Shown: positions 17,994-26,013 of the stretch, piece after piece | How positions within the stretch are numbered: the first letter of the stretch is position 1 | How the letters are laid out: each line of letters begins with the position of its first letter | NCBI RefSeq assembly: GCF_013394775.1 | Contig: NZ_JABXYT010000001.1 | Location: 1,378,501-1,442,500 of the forward strand | DNA from: Oribacterium sp. oral taxon 102 | Lineage (GTDB): Bacteria > Bacillota > Clostridia > Lachnospirales > Lachnospiraceae | Direction: 5' to 3' | Length of the DNA: 64,000 nt | Translations under genes and position numbers: made by a program | Notes under the pieces: model-generated | Seen by the model: only the letters and a program-made list of their open reading frames with translations | The model's database searches: none | What the model was told of the DNA's origin: nothing

Positions 17994-18643
17994 TTGCGGT
18001 ATTCGGCGGCATCGGAGCCGGGAAGAGCATGGTTCTTTCTATTCTGGAAGAGGAATTCTCCATGCGGGTCTGCCGGACAGATGAACTCGCAAAGTCCCTT
18101 TATCAGCCCGGGACGGAGGTATATCGTGGTCTGCTCGCGCTTTTCGGAAGAGAAATCATGGAGCCGGAGACGGGAGCGCTCGACCGCAGACGGATGGCAA
18201 AACAAATGTTTTCCGATCCGGCCCTGACAGAGCAGGTTTCCCGTCTGGTTCATCCCGTAGTCTGGGGAGCGGTCTCGGAGAGAATCGCGGATGCGCGGGA
18301 AAGCGCCTATGACCTCGCGGTAGAAACCGCGCTTCCGACAGAGGAATTTCTGCGGTGCTGCGATCACAGAATTTTTGTGTCCGCACGGCGGGATCTGCGG
18401 CTCGAACGTCTGCTCCGGGATCGCGGCTATTCCCGCGCGGAGGCGGAGGCACGGCTTCATGCGGAGGAGGCGGAGCGCTTTCTGAGCTTTGCCGACATTA
18501 TCATTGAGAATTCAAGGACAAAAGAGGAAACCATAAATGAGATTTACCAGTATTTCGAGCGGCTCCAGCGGGAACGTGAGCTACATCGGGACGGAACGGA
18601 CACATATTCTGGTGGATGCCGGCGTCACGATGAAGGCGATTAA
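17987..18643 (+). CDS. coaE: Dephospho-CoA kinase (C-terminus overlaps next gene)
   Basis: Performs the last step of coenzyme A synthesis, phosphorylating dephospho-CoA. The P-loop GGIGAGKS is at residues 7-14, with CRTDELAKSLY, LVHPVVW, VETALP and the lid segment RDRGYSRAEAEARLHAEEAE in family order. The core ends near residue 195 (YQYFERL); the remaining residues (RERELHRDGTDTYSGG and onward) look unlike the family because they are read from bases that encode the start of the MBL protein in another frame. The overlap is 107 bases. Confidence 0.88.
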   Translation: MVIAVFGGIGAGKSMVLSILEEEFSMRVCRTDELAKSLYQPGTEVYRGLLALFGREIMEPETGALDRRRMAKQMFSDPALTEQVSRLVHPVVWGAVSERIADARESAYDLAVETALPTEEFLRCCDHRIFVSARRDLRLERLLRDRGYSRAEAEARLHAEEAERFLSFADIIIENSRTKEETINEIYQYFERLQRERELHRDGTDTYSGGCRRHDEGD

Positions 18644-19343
18644 CGAGGGGCTTCGGACGCTGGAGCTGGAGCTCTCGGACATTCAGGGGATCTTCCTGAC
18701 GCATGAGCACATCGACCATATCAAGGCGATCGGGGCGATATCGAGACGCTACGGCATCCCGATCTACGGGACGCTGGAAACCTTGCAGGAGCTGATCTCC
18801 GGGAATGGACAGAAAAAGCTCGGAGAGCTGGATCGGGAACTGCTGCATCCGATCCTTCCGGATGCGGAGAGTCGGATCGGAGATCTGTCCGTGCTGCCCT
18901 TTTCCATCGACCACGATGCAGCGAATCCGGTGGCGTACCGGGTGAGCGACGGCGTGTACAGCGTTGCGGTAGCGACGGACATGGGACATTTCGATTCCTA
19001 TATCGAGGCGCATCTCCGGGAACTGGATGCGATGCTGATTGAGGCGAACCATGATATCGCCATGCTGAGCAGTGGACCCTATCCGATGGCGCTGAAGCGC
19101 CGTATTCTCTCAGATCGCGGTCACCTTTCCAATGACAATGCAGGACGGCTCCTGGATCGGGTGCTGCACGATCGGCTGCGCCACATCTTCCTCGGGCATC
19201 TCAGTCTGGAAAACAATCAGCCGGAGCTTGCGAAAAGCACGGTGGAGCAGGAGATCGACGCCTCGGAGAGCGGCTATCATAGCGGCGACTTCGAGATCAG
19301 TGTAGCGAAGCGGGATTGCGTATCGGAGCTCGTGGTGCTATAA
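18537..19343 (+). CDS. MBL-fold metallohydrolase, YycJ/WalJ-like
   Basis: A 268-residue metallo-beta-lactamase-fold protein with the metal ligand motif THEHIDH and the family N-terminus MRFTSISSGSSGN, plus DHDAANPVAY and LIEANHD. WalJ-type proteins are putative phosphodiesterases linked to cell-wall or DNA repair control, usually near walRK; here the neighbours are coaE and an ACT-domain gene. The start at 18537, preceded by AGAGGAAA, lies inside coaE, but conserved residues begin immediately, so the start is credible. Confidence 0.85.
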   Translation: MRFTSISSGSSGNVSYIGTERTHILVDAGVTMKAINEGLRTLELELSDIQGIFLTHEHIDHIKAIGAISRRYGIPIYGTLETLQELISGNGQKKLGELDRELLHPILPDAESRIGDLSVLPFSIDHDAANPVAYRVSDGVYSVAVATDMGHFDSYIEAHLRELDAMLIEANHDIAMLSSGPYPMALKRRILSDRGHLSNDNAGRLLDRVLHDRLRHIFLGHLSLENNQPELAKSTVEQEIDASESGYHSGDFEISVAKRDCVSELVVL

Positions 19344-19384
19344 TGGGCAAAATGTCTGCATGAGGAGGATGATTGTCTTTCTGT

Positions 19385-19455
19385 GGGAGACACTGATTTA
19401 TTCATGACGCCCGTCCGTTGGCACGTAATTTTTCAAAATTTAATCAGTACTTCCC
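19385..19455 (-). repeat. Dispersed palindromic element, family 1, copy C (inverted)
   Basis: Read on the minus strand it runs GGGAAGTACTGATTAAAT, an A/T-rich stretch, GTGCCAACGG, a small GAC/GTC hairpin and ATAAATCAGTGTCTCCC, the same architecture as copy B at 47861-47944. Terminal inverted repeats agree over about 14 bases. No target duplication is visible at its ends. It occupies the gap between the MBL gene and the ACT-domain gene. Confidence 0.75.
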
Positions 19456-19572
19456 GAAAAGAATATTTCATGTAATGGTGCAGGCAAGACATTCGTAATT
19501 GTTATCTGTTTTATGCCGAAGCCTGCCGGAGGCGGGGAGGTATGCGCGGGAGCGCAGCAGAGAAGGAGGCGT

Positions 19573-19845
19573 ATGAGAAAGGCGATCATTACTGTGGTGG
19601 GGAAGGATTCCGTAGGGATTATTGCGAGGGTCTGCACCTTCCTTTCCGAGAGGAATATCAACATTCTGGATATCTCTCAGACCATTACAGGCGGCTACTT
19701 TAATATGATGATGATTGTAGACATCGCGGAGGCGAGGGGAGAAATCAATCTGCTTTCGGAGGCGCTCACAGAGCTCGGGGAGCATATCGGCGTCAGCATC
19801 CGCATTCAGCTGGAGGAGATCTTCACGATGATGCATCGGATCTGA
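19573..19845 (+). CDS. ACT domain protein (UPF0237 family)
   Basis: A 90-residue protein made of a single ACT ligand-binding domain pair region: KAIITVVGKDSVGIIARVCTFLSERNINILDISQTI matches the UPF0237 family. Such proteins bind small ligands, often amino acids, and act as sensors. The ATG at 19573 follows AAGGAGG; the longer frame from 19513 adds an unrelated sequence. It stands next to the PFL-family gene, a pairing found repeatedly in Firmicutes, suggesting that it regulates or assists that protein. Confidence 0.9.
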   Translation: MRKAIITVVGKDSVGIIARVCTFLSERNINILDISQTITGGYFNMMMIVDIAEARGEINLLSEALTELGEHIGVSIRIQLEEIFTMMHRI

Positions 19846-19903
19846 GGAGATGTCGATTCCATTCGAAAAAGCGATGTAGCGTGCGGAAGAGGGAAGGGAG
19901 ATT

Positions 19904-21280
19904 ATGGCTGCATTTGAAATCAACTCTATGGAGGTGCTGGAAACCAACAAGATGATCGAGCACAACAATCTGGATGTGCGCACGATCACCATGGGGATCA
20001 GCCTTCTCGACTGCGGTGCGGAGGATGTGGACAGCTTCTGCGGGAAAATCTATCGGAAAATCACGACCAAGGCGAAGGATCTCGTTGCGGCAGGCGAACA
20101 GATCTCGAAGGAATACGGGGTTCCGATCGTAAATAAGAGGATCTCCGTCACGCCGATCGCGATCGCGGGGGCGGGCGCCTGCCGGAGCATCGAGGACTTC
20201 GTGAAGGTTGCGCACACGCTGGATCGGGCGGCGCATACGGTCGGGGTAAATTTCCTGGGAGGGTTTTCCTCAGTCTGCCAGAAGGGAATGACGGCGGCGG
20301 ACGAGCTTTTGATACGGGCGATCCCGCAGGCACTTTCGGAGACAGAGATCGTCTGTGCGTCGGTAAACCTCGGCTCGACCAAGACCGGCATCAATATGGA
20401 CGCAGCTTGTCTGATGGGGGAGGTCATCAAGGAAGCAGCGTATCTGAGCCGCGATACAGATTCCAGCGCCTGCGCGAAGCTCGTGGTCTTCTGCAATGCG
20501 CCGGACGACAATCCGTTCATGGCAGGCGCTTTTCACGGCGTTTCCGAGGCGGACTGCATTCTGAATGTCGGCGTTTCCGGTCCGGGCGTCGTCCGGGATG
20601 CCTTAAGCCATGCGGAGAATATGGATTTCGAGGAGCTTTCCGAAACAATCAAGAGAACGGCGTTTAAGATCACGAGAGTCGGACAGCTCGTGGCGAAGGA
20701 GGCATCCCGTATGCTCGGAGTTCCGTTCGGCATCATCGATCTCTCGCTCGCGCCGACCCCGGCAGTCGGCGATTCGGTCGCGGATATTCTGGAAATGATG
20801 GGTCTGGAGCGCGCCGGCGCGCCCGGTACGACCGCCGCGCTGGCGATGCTGAACGATCAGGTCAAAAAGGGAGGCATCATGGCATCCAGCTCCGTCGGCG
20901 GACTGTCCGGCGCATTTATTCCCGTGTCGGAGGATCAGGGGATGATTGCCGCGGTGTCGGAGGGTGCGCTGACGCTCGAGAAGCTGGAGGCGATGACCTG
21001 TGTCTGCTCGGTAGGACTCGATATGATCGCCATTCCGGGCGATACCGCTGCGGCGACGATTTCCGGCATGATCGCAGATGAGGCGGCGCTGGGAATGGTG
21101 AACCAGAAAACCACCGCGGTTCGGGTGATTCCCGCCTACGGCAAGACCGTCGGCGACACGGTTAACTTCGGCGGGCTTCTCGGACACGCGCCGGTTATGC
21201 GCGTGAATTCCTTCGGCTGCGAACGCTTCATTAGAAGGAAGGGGCGGATTCCCGCGCCGATTCATTCCTTTAAGAACTGA
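19904..21280 (+). CDS. PFL family protein (UPF0210, DUF711)
   Basis: A 458-residue cytosolic protein of the UPF0210/DUF711 family, distantly related in fold to pyruvate formate-lyase-type barrels but lacking a demonstrated reaction. Conserved stretches include [50 protein letters not shown] and [18 protein letters not shown]. It follows the ACT-domain gene by 58 bases in an apparent two-gene unit. AAGGGAG precedes the start. Function unknown; a link to amino acid metabolism is an inference from the ACT partner. Confidence 0.9.
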   Translation: MAAFEINSMEVLETNKMIEHNNLDVRTITMGISLLDCGAEDVDSFCGKIYRKITTKAKDLVAAGEQISKEYGVPIVNKRISVTPIAIAGAGACRSIEDFVKVAHTLDRAAHTVGVNFLGGFSSVCQKGMTAADELLIRAIPQALSETEIVCASVNLGSTKTGINMDAACLMGEVIKEAAYLSRDTDSSACAKLVVFCNAPDDNPFMAGAFHGVSEADCILNVGVSGPGVVRDALSHAENMDFEELSETIKRTAFKITRVGQLVAKEASRMLGVPFGIIDLSLAPTPAVGDSVADILEMMGLERAGAPGTTAALAMLNDQVKKGGIMASSSVGGLSGAFIPVSEDQGMIAAVSEGALTLEKLEAMTCVCSVGLDMIAIPGDTAAATISGMIADEAALGMVNQKTTAVRVIPAYGKTVGDTVNFGGLLGHAPVMRVNSFGCERFIRRKGRIPAPIHSFKN

Positions 21281-21313
21281 GAGGGAAAGCGGAAGCGGCA
21301 GAGGAGAAGCGTT

Positions 21314-22465
21314 ATGTATAAAGGGGAGAGGGTCGTCGGCATCATCGCGGAATTCAACCCCTTCCATGAGGGACACCGGTATCTGATCCGTTATGCGAAG
21401 GAGAAATATCAGGCGAAATATGTCGTGATTGCCATGTCGGGCGATTTCGTGCAGCGGGGGGAGCCGGGCTTCTTCTCGAAATATGAGCGCACGGAGAAGG
21501 CGCTCCGAAACGGTGTGGATCTCGTGCTGCAGATGCCGGTGCTGTTTTCGACGGCCTCCGCAGAGGATTTCGCCGCCTGCGGTGTGGCGATGCTGGAAAA
21601 GGCAGGCATTGTGGATCTGCTCCTGTTCGGCTCGGAGTCCGGCAGGATAGAGCCGCTGGAGGAAGCGGCGGCGTTTCTTCTTAGGGAGGAACGGGGAGCT
21701 GCAGCGCGCTCTGCCTTTTCCCGCGCCCTTCGGATGAGGCTTCGGGAGGGGCAGAGCTTCCCTGCGGCGCGGGAGGCTGCGGCGCGGGAAGTCGAGCCGG
21801 GGCTCTCGCTGTCCCTCTGTGCGAACGATGTGCTGGGCGTGGAGTATCTGAAGGCGATGAAACGGCAGAATGTCGGCTTTTCCGCTGCCGTGCTGCGCCG
21901 GAACCAGAAGCTTCGGAGCGCGCACTCGATCCGGGAGGGAATTTCGGAGAGCTGCGGCGCAGACTGCGTGCATCGCTGTTATGCGGAGGCTGATATGCTC
22001 TCAGATATGCTTTCCTATCGTCTGCTGGAGCTGGAAAGGGACGGGATTTCCTGCATGGACTTCTCCGATGTCTCGGAGGAGCTCGCGCGGGGACTGCGGA
22101 AGCAGCTCTTCATGCGAAAAACCTTTCGGGAACGTGCCACTTTGCTTAAGAGTAAAAATGTCACCTACTCCAGAGTTTCCAGAGCACTGCTGCATATCCT
22201 TTTGGATATCCGTAAGGACATGGTGCAGAGGGCAAGGGAGGAGGGCTATGTCAGCTTCCACCGGGTACTCGGTGTTTCCCAGGACGGGCGTGCGCTGCTG
22301 GGCGCACTGCAACTCCCGGTGCTCTCCTCTCCGGCACGTTGGGAGAGGGAAGCGGAGGGTGCGGGAGAGCTGCAGCTTCGCACAGATCTCTTCGCGAGCC
22401 GTATCTATGGGATGATTTACAATACTTTTTATAACGATTATACAGAAAAGTTGCGTGTCCTTTGA
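21314..22465 (+). CDS. tmcAL: tRNA(Met) cytidine acetate ligase TmcAL
   Basis: Belongs to the nucleotidyltransferase-like UPF0348 family, shown in Bacillus to acetylate the wobble cytidine of elongator tRNA-Met using acetate and ATP. The HIGH-type nucleotide-binding motif is in VGIIAEFNPFHEGHRYLI at residues 8-25, followed by MSGDFVQRGEPG and LCANDVLGVEYLKA. Length of 383 residues is usual. Its use of acetate fits an organism that makes acetate through the nearby pta-ackA pair, but that connection is inference. Confidence 0.88.
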   Translation: MYKGERVVGIIAEFNPFHEGHRYLIRYAKEKYQAKYVVIAMSGDFVQRGEPGFFSKYERTEKALRNGVDLVLQMPVLFSTASAEDFAACGVAMLEKAGIVDLLLFGSESGRIEPLEEAAAFLLREERGAAARSAFSRALRMRLREGQSFPAAREAAAREVEPGLSLSLCANDVLGVEYLKAMKRQNVGFSAAVLRRNQKLRSAHSIREGISESCGADCVHRCYAEADMLSDMLSYRLLELERDGISCMDFSDVSEELARGLRKQLFMRKTFRERATLLKSKNVTYSRVSRALLHILLDIRKDMVQRAREEGYVSFHRVLGVSQDGRALLGALQLPVLSSPARWEREAEGAGELQLRTDLFASRIYGMIYNTFYNDYTEKLRVL

Positions 22466-22490
22466 AAAAATTGTAAAATAAACATAGTAT
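22462..22490 (+). promoter_or_regulatory. Promoter for darA
   Basis: TTGAAA (22462-22467), 17-base A-rich spacer and TAGTAT (22485-22490), starting at the tmcAL stop codon and 20 bases before the darA start. Confidence 0.65.
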
Positions 22491-22510
22491 ATGTTCTGGG
22501 AGGTGAAGAC

Positions 22511-22843
22511 ATGAAACTGATTTATGCCATCATTCGAAATGACAACGAGGACGACGTAACTTCCGCGCTGATGAGGGGGCATTTTCAGGTGACCAAGCTT
22601 GCGACGACCGGCGGCTTCCTCCGAAAGGGCAATACGACCCTGATGATCGCCGTAGAGGATACGGAGACGGAGCGCTGCATCGATACGATCAAGCAGCAAT
22701 GCGGGAAGCGCCAGAAGATCACCGTAAATATGCCCTATGTTTCCGGGACATCGATGATGAACTATACGACGATGCCGATGCAGGTCGAGATCGGAGGCGC
22801 AACGATCATGGTAGTGCCGCTGGAGCGCTTCGAGAAATACTGA
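22511..22843 (+). CDS. darA: Cyclic-di-AMP receptor DarA (PII-like, PstA)
   Basis: A 110-residue PII-like trimer subunit that binds cyclic-di-AMP. MKLIYAIIRNDNEDDV at the start, TKLATTGGFLRKGNTTLMIAVEDTE in the middle and IGGATIMVVPLERFEKY at the end match DarA throughout. The downstream target of DarA is unknown in most Firmicutes. The cyclase that makes its ligand, CdaA, is encoded at 62964 in this same window. GGGAGGTG sets the start, and a separate promoter drives it. Confidence 0.92.
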   Translation: MKLIYAIIRNDNEDDVTSALMRGHFQVTKLATTGGFLRKGNTTLMIAVEDTETERCIDTIKQQCGKRQKITVNMPYVSGTSMMNYTTMPMQVEIGGATIMVVPLERFEKY

Positions 22844-22899
22844 CTGCCGGAACCGGGGACGCGTACTCGAAAATGTGCAAGAATATCCGGGATTCTTCC

Positions 22900-22927
22900 T
22901 TGCCGTGCGGGGGCTTTCGAGTATAAT
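22900..22927 (+). promoter_or_regulatory. Promoter for pta
   Basis: TTGCCG (22900-22905), 16-base spacer and a perfect TATAAT (22922-22927). It implies an untranslated leader of about 200 bases before pta. Confidence 0.7.
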
Positions 22928-22934
22928 AAAGGTA

Positions 22935-23120
22935 ACGGAGAGATACTGTATACAAGATAGTACCTCTTTCTTTCATGGAAAGGGCGGGGAGGATTCTTCC
23001 ATACCTTATTTAAAGAAGCAATCGCAGGCGATTGCTCTAAACCGTTCAAAGCCGCGAGGCTCCCCCGATCAAAGATCGGGGGACAGAATAGAGGCGGAAG
23101 CCTCAAGTTTCAGAATCGAG
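22935..23120 (+). ncRNA. Structured 5' leader of pta, candidate regulatory RNA
   Basis: Two strong stem-loops are seen: AGCAATCG (23019-23026) with CGATTGCT, and CCCCCGATC with GATCGGGGG near 23063-23083 nested inside GAGGCT/AGCCTC (about 23057 and 23099). No T tract follows, so this is not an ordinary terminator. It does not match any riboswitch I recognise. Boundaries are approximate. Confidence 0.45.
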
Positions 23121-23133
23121 AGGAGAGATGATC

Positions 23134-24138
23134 ATGGCTTTTATTGATGACGTGAAAGCAAATGCGAAGAGCAGGATGAAGACGATCGTGCTTCCGGAGT
23201 CCGAGGACAGGAGGACGCTGGTCGCGGTGGATCAGATCCTGAAGGAGGGCTTTGCGAAAGTAATTCTTTTGGGAAATCCGGAGAAGGTGAAGGCGGATGC
23301 CAAGGCATGGGGTGCGGAGATCACGGGCGCGGAGATCGTGGATCCGGCGAGCTCCGACAGGCTGGACAGCTATGTCGCGGAGCTTGTCGAGCTTCGGAAG
23401 AAGAAGGGCATGACCGAGGAGGAGGCACGGAAGATCCTGACGAGCTCCAATACCTATTTCGGCGTGATGATGGTGAAGAAGGGAGATGCGGACGGACTGG
23501 TGTCCGGCGCCTGCCATTCCACCGCGGATACGCTGCGTCCCTCTCTCCAGATCCTGAAGACCAAGCCGGGCACCAAGCTGGTTTCTGCCTTCTTTATCAT
23601 CAATGTGCCGAACTGCGAGTACGGGGAGAACGGAACCTTCGTCTTCTCGGACTGCGGGCTGAATCAGAATCCGACCGCGGAGGAGCTTGCGGCGATCGCC
23701 GAGTCCTCCGCCGAGTCGTTCCGCTTCCTGGTGGGCAAGGAGCCGAAGGTCGCGATGCTTTCCTACTCTACCAAGGGCTCGGCGAAGCATGACGATGTGA
23801 CGAAGGTGCAGGAGGCGACGCGGATCGCGCAGGAGGCGAATCCGGAGCTCCTGCTGGACGGAGAGCTCCAGCTCGACGCTGCGCTTGTAGCGTCCGTGGC
23901 AGCGCTCAAGGCGCCGGGCTCCAAGGTGGCGGGGCATGCCAATACCCTGATTTTCCCGAATCTCGATGCGGGAAATATCGGCTATAAGCTGGTACAGAGA
24001 CTCGGCAAGGCGGAGGCCTACGGTCCGATGACGCAGGGCATCGCCGCACCGGTCAACGACCTTTCCCGCGGCTGCTCCGCAGAGGATATTGTCGGCGTCG
24101 TAGCGATCACGGCGGTACAGTGTCAGCTCTACGGTTGA
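23134..24138 (+). CDS. pta: Phosphate acetyltransferase
   Basis: Converts acetyl-CoA and phosphate to acetyl phosphate and CoA, the first step of acetate formation. LPESEDRRTL near the N-terminus, DGLVSGACHSTADTLRPSLQI and GHANTLIFPNLDAGNIGYKL near the C-terminus are diagnostic. The 334-residue length is that of the short clostridial enzyme without extra N-terminal domains. The ATG at 23134 lies eight bases after AGGAG; the ATG at 23128 is too close to it. ackA follows, completing the ATP-generating pathway. Confidence 0.97.
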   Translation: MAFIDDVKANAKSRMKTIVLPESEDRRTLVAVDQILKEGFAKVILLGNPEKVKADAKAWGAEITGAEIVDPASSDRLDSYVAELVELRKKKGMTEEEARKILTSSNTYFGVMMVKKGDADGLVSGACHSTADTLRPSLQILKTKPGTKLVSAFFIINVPNCEYGENGTFVFSDCGLNQNPTAEELAAIAESSAESFRFLVGKEPKVAMLSYSTKGSAKHDDVTKVQEATRIAQEANPELLLDGELQLDAALVASVAALKAPGSKVAGHANTLIFPNLDAGNIGYKLVQRLGKAEAYGPMTQGIAAPVNDLSRGCSAEDIVGVVAITAVQCQLYG

Positions 24139-24178
24139 GTTTGAAATTGCCGGTTCTCCGGCGCCTGCATAAACAGAG

Positions 24179-24218
24179 CCCTGACGCCGTTTCGAGAGCG
24201 TGAGACGGCGCGTCAGGG
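24179..24218 (+). other. Intercistronic hairpin between pta and ackA
   Basis: CCCTGACG-CCGT (24179-24190) pairs with ACGG-CGCGTCAGGG (24205-24218). No T run follows, so it more likely stabilises or processes the pta-ackA mRNA than ends it, although partial termination cannot be excluded. Confidence 0.55.
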
Positions 24219-24258
24219 AAACAATACAGCACTTCACGAGACGAAAGGGTACATTTCC

Positions 24259-25452
24259 ATGAAGATTTTAGTCATCAACTGCGGTTCCTCTTCTTTAAAA
24301 TACCAGCTCATCGATATGGAAAAGGAGGCGGTTCTGGCAAAGGGACTCTGCGAGAGGATCGGGATCGACGGCTCCAAGCTGACGCACAAGGCGGAGGGCA
24401 AGGAGGATTTCGTGAATGAAACGCCGATGCCGGATCATTCCGTAGCAGTCAAGCTCGTATTCGACGCGCTGACCGACAGCGCGCACGGTGTGGTACAGTC
24501 TGTAGACGAGATCAGCGCGATCGGTCACCGGGTCCTGCATGGCGGAACCAAGTTTACTGAGTCAATCGTTGTAACGGATGAAGTGAAGAAGGTGATCCGT
24601 GAGTGCTTCGACCTCGGGCCCCTCCACAATCCGGCGAACCTGATGGGGATCGAAGCCTGCGAGAAGGTGGTTCCGGGCAAGAAGAACGTCGCCGTATTTG
24701 ATACCACCTTCGGGATGGGACTGCCGGAGAAGGCATACTATTATGCGATTCCGACCGAATACTATGAGAAGTACGGCATCCGCCGCTACGGCTTCCACGG
24801 TACCAGCCACGCATTCGTTTCCAAGGAGACCATCCGTTTCGGACAGCTTGATCCGGAGAAGGCGAGGGTGATCGTCTGCCACCTCGGAAACGGCGCTTCC
24901 ATCTCCGCCTCCATCGGCGGCAGAGCGGTGGATACCTCCATGGGACTGACCCCGCTTGAGGGACTGATCATGGGAACCCGTTCCGGCGATATCGATGCGG
25001 CAGTGGTGCAGTATATTGCGAACCATGAGAATAAGACGGTGGATGAGGTGCTGAATATCCTCAACAAGAAGTCCGGCGTGCTCGGTATGTCCGGCGTATC
25101 CTCCGACTTCCGCGATGTGGAGAATGCTGCCAGAGAGGGCAATCATATGGCAGAGGTCGCGCTTGACGCGTTCCGCTACAGAGTGGCGAAGTACATCGGC
25201 GCGTATGCAGCTGCCATGAACGGCGTGGATGCGATCGCCTTCACCGCCGGCGTGGGCGAGAACGATAAGGTGACGAGAAAGCTGGTCTGCGAGCAGTACC
25301 TCTCCTTCCTCGGCGTGAAGATCGACGACGAGCGGAACAATGTCCGCGGCGAAGAGAGACTGATTTCCGCCGACGATTCCTCCGTGAAGGTCTTCCTGAT
25401 CCCGACGAACGAGGAGCTGGCGATCGCGAGAGATACGCTGCGGCTGATCTGA
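24259..25452 (+). CDS. ackA: Acetate kinase
   Basis: Makes ATP and acetate from acetyl phosphate. The ASKHA-fold motifs are clear: VINCGSSSLKYQL at the N-terminus, GHRVLHGG, FDTTFGMGLP, RRYGFHGTSHAFVS and VCHLGNGASISA. Length of 397 residues is typical. It lies 120 bases after pta and is probably co-transcribed with it through the intercistronic hairpin. Together they indicate substrate-level phosphorylation as a main energy route. Confidence 0.98.
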   Translation: MKILVINCGSSSLKYQLIDMEKEAVLAKGLCERIGIDGSKLTHKAEGKEDFVNETPMPDHSVAVKLVFDALTDSAHGVVQSVDEISAIGHRVLHGGTKFTESIVVTDEVKKVIRECFDLGPLHNPANLMGIEACEKVVPGKKNVAVFDTTFGMGLPEKAYYYAIPTEYYEKYGIRRYGFHGTSHAFVSKETIRFGQLDPEKARVIVCHLGNGASISASIGGRAVDTSMGLTPLEGLIMGTRSGDIDAAVVQYIANHENKTVDEVLNILNKKSGVLGMSGVSSDFRDVENAAREGNHMAEVALDAFRYRVAKYIGAYAAAMNGVDAIAFTAGVGENDKVTRKLVCEQYLSFLGVKIDDERNNVRGEERLISADDSSVKVFLIPTNEELAIARDTLRLI

Positions 25453-25499
25453 GGGGAAATGCGCGGAAATTTCGGGATGACAAATTTATCCGGAATCCC

Positions 25500-25533
25500 T
25501 TGCTTTTTTGAAAACGATGTAGTATCATACTAC
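25500..25533 (+). promoter_or_regulatory. rpmF promoter overlapped by a palindrome
   Basis: TTGCTT (25500-25505), 17-base spacer and TATCAT (25523-25528). The -10 lies inside GTAGTAT-C-ATACTAC (25519-25533), a perfect inverted repeat with a single central base, so a dimeric repressor could block it. Confidence 0.55.
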
Positions 25534-25615
25534 GAGTGTTTCTGATCAAAGCAGAAATGATGACATACATTAAACCGATTGCATGAAAAGCCGGTATGAC
25601 GAAGGAGGTGTAAAT

Positions 25616-25798
25616 ATGTCTATTTGTCCAAAGAACAAATCATCCAAGGCGCATAGAGACAGCAGAAGAGCGAACTGGAAGATGGGTGCTGTAAACCTGG
25701 TGAAGTGCGCAAAGTGCGGCGCTTTGGTTATGCCTCATAGAGTCTGCAAGGCCTGCGGTTCTTACAATAAGAGAGAAATCGTCAAGGTTGAGGATTGA
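25616..25798 (+). CDS. rpmF: 50S ribosomal protein L32
   Basis: A 60-residue ribosomal protein with the N-terminal MSICPKNKSSKAHRDSRRANW and a zinc ribbon formed by CAKCG and CKACG. The start at 25616 is fixed by AAGGAGGTG; the longer frame from 25583 is ruled out. Usually rpmF follows a DUF177 (yceD) gene and precedes plsX; here neither is present and the gene stands alone between ackA and hflK, with its own promoter and terminator. Confidence 0.96.
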   Translation: MSICPKNKSSKAHRDSRRANWKMGAVNLVKCAKCGALVMPHRVCKACGSYNKREIVKVED

Positions 25799-25813
25799 TT
25801 CCGTGCGGTGGAG

Positions 25814-25842
25814 AAGAGCTTCCGAGAGGGGGCTCTTTTTTT
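25814..25842 (+). terminator. Terminator after rpmF
   Basis: AAGAGC pairs with GCTCTT (25832-25837) and runs into seven T. The stem is short but the T tract is strong. Confidence 0.65.
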
Positions 25843-25925
25843 GTGATTGACTCTTTGTTTTTCTTTTTCCGCGATTCTCCTTTCCTTTGCGGCATCGGAC
25901 ATAAGGTAACGGTTTAAATCGTAGC

Positions 25926-25954
25926 TTGCGTCTTTCCTTTATTTCCGATATTCT
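25926..25954 (+). promoter_or_regulatory. Candidate promoter for hflK-hflC
   Basis: TTGCGT (25926-25931), 17-base pyrimidine-rich spacer and TATTCT (25949-25954), 60 bases before the hflK start. Confidence 0.5.
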
Positions 25955-26013
25955 AAGGGAGTAAGCGAGGCGAGCCGCCTCTCCGGGAGACGTCACACAG
26001 GAAGGAGAAAAGT

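Noticed and set aside
19904..21280. True pyruvate formate-lyase or glycyl radical enzyme
   Set aside because: Despite the PFL family name there is no glycyl radical motif (RVxG) and no catalytic cysteine pair.
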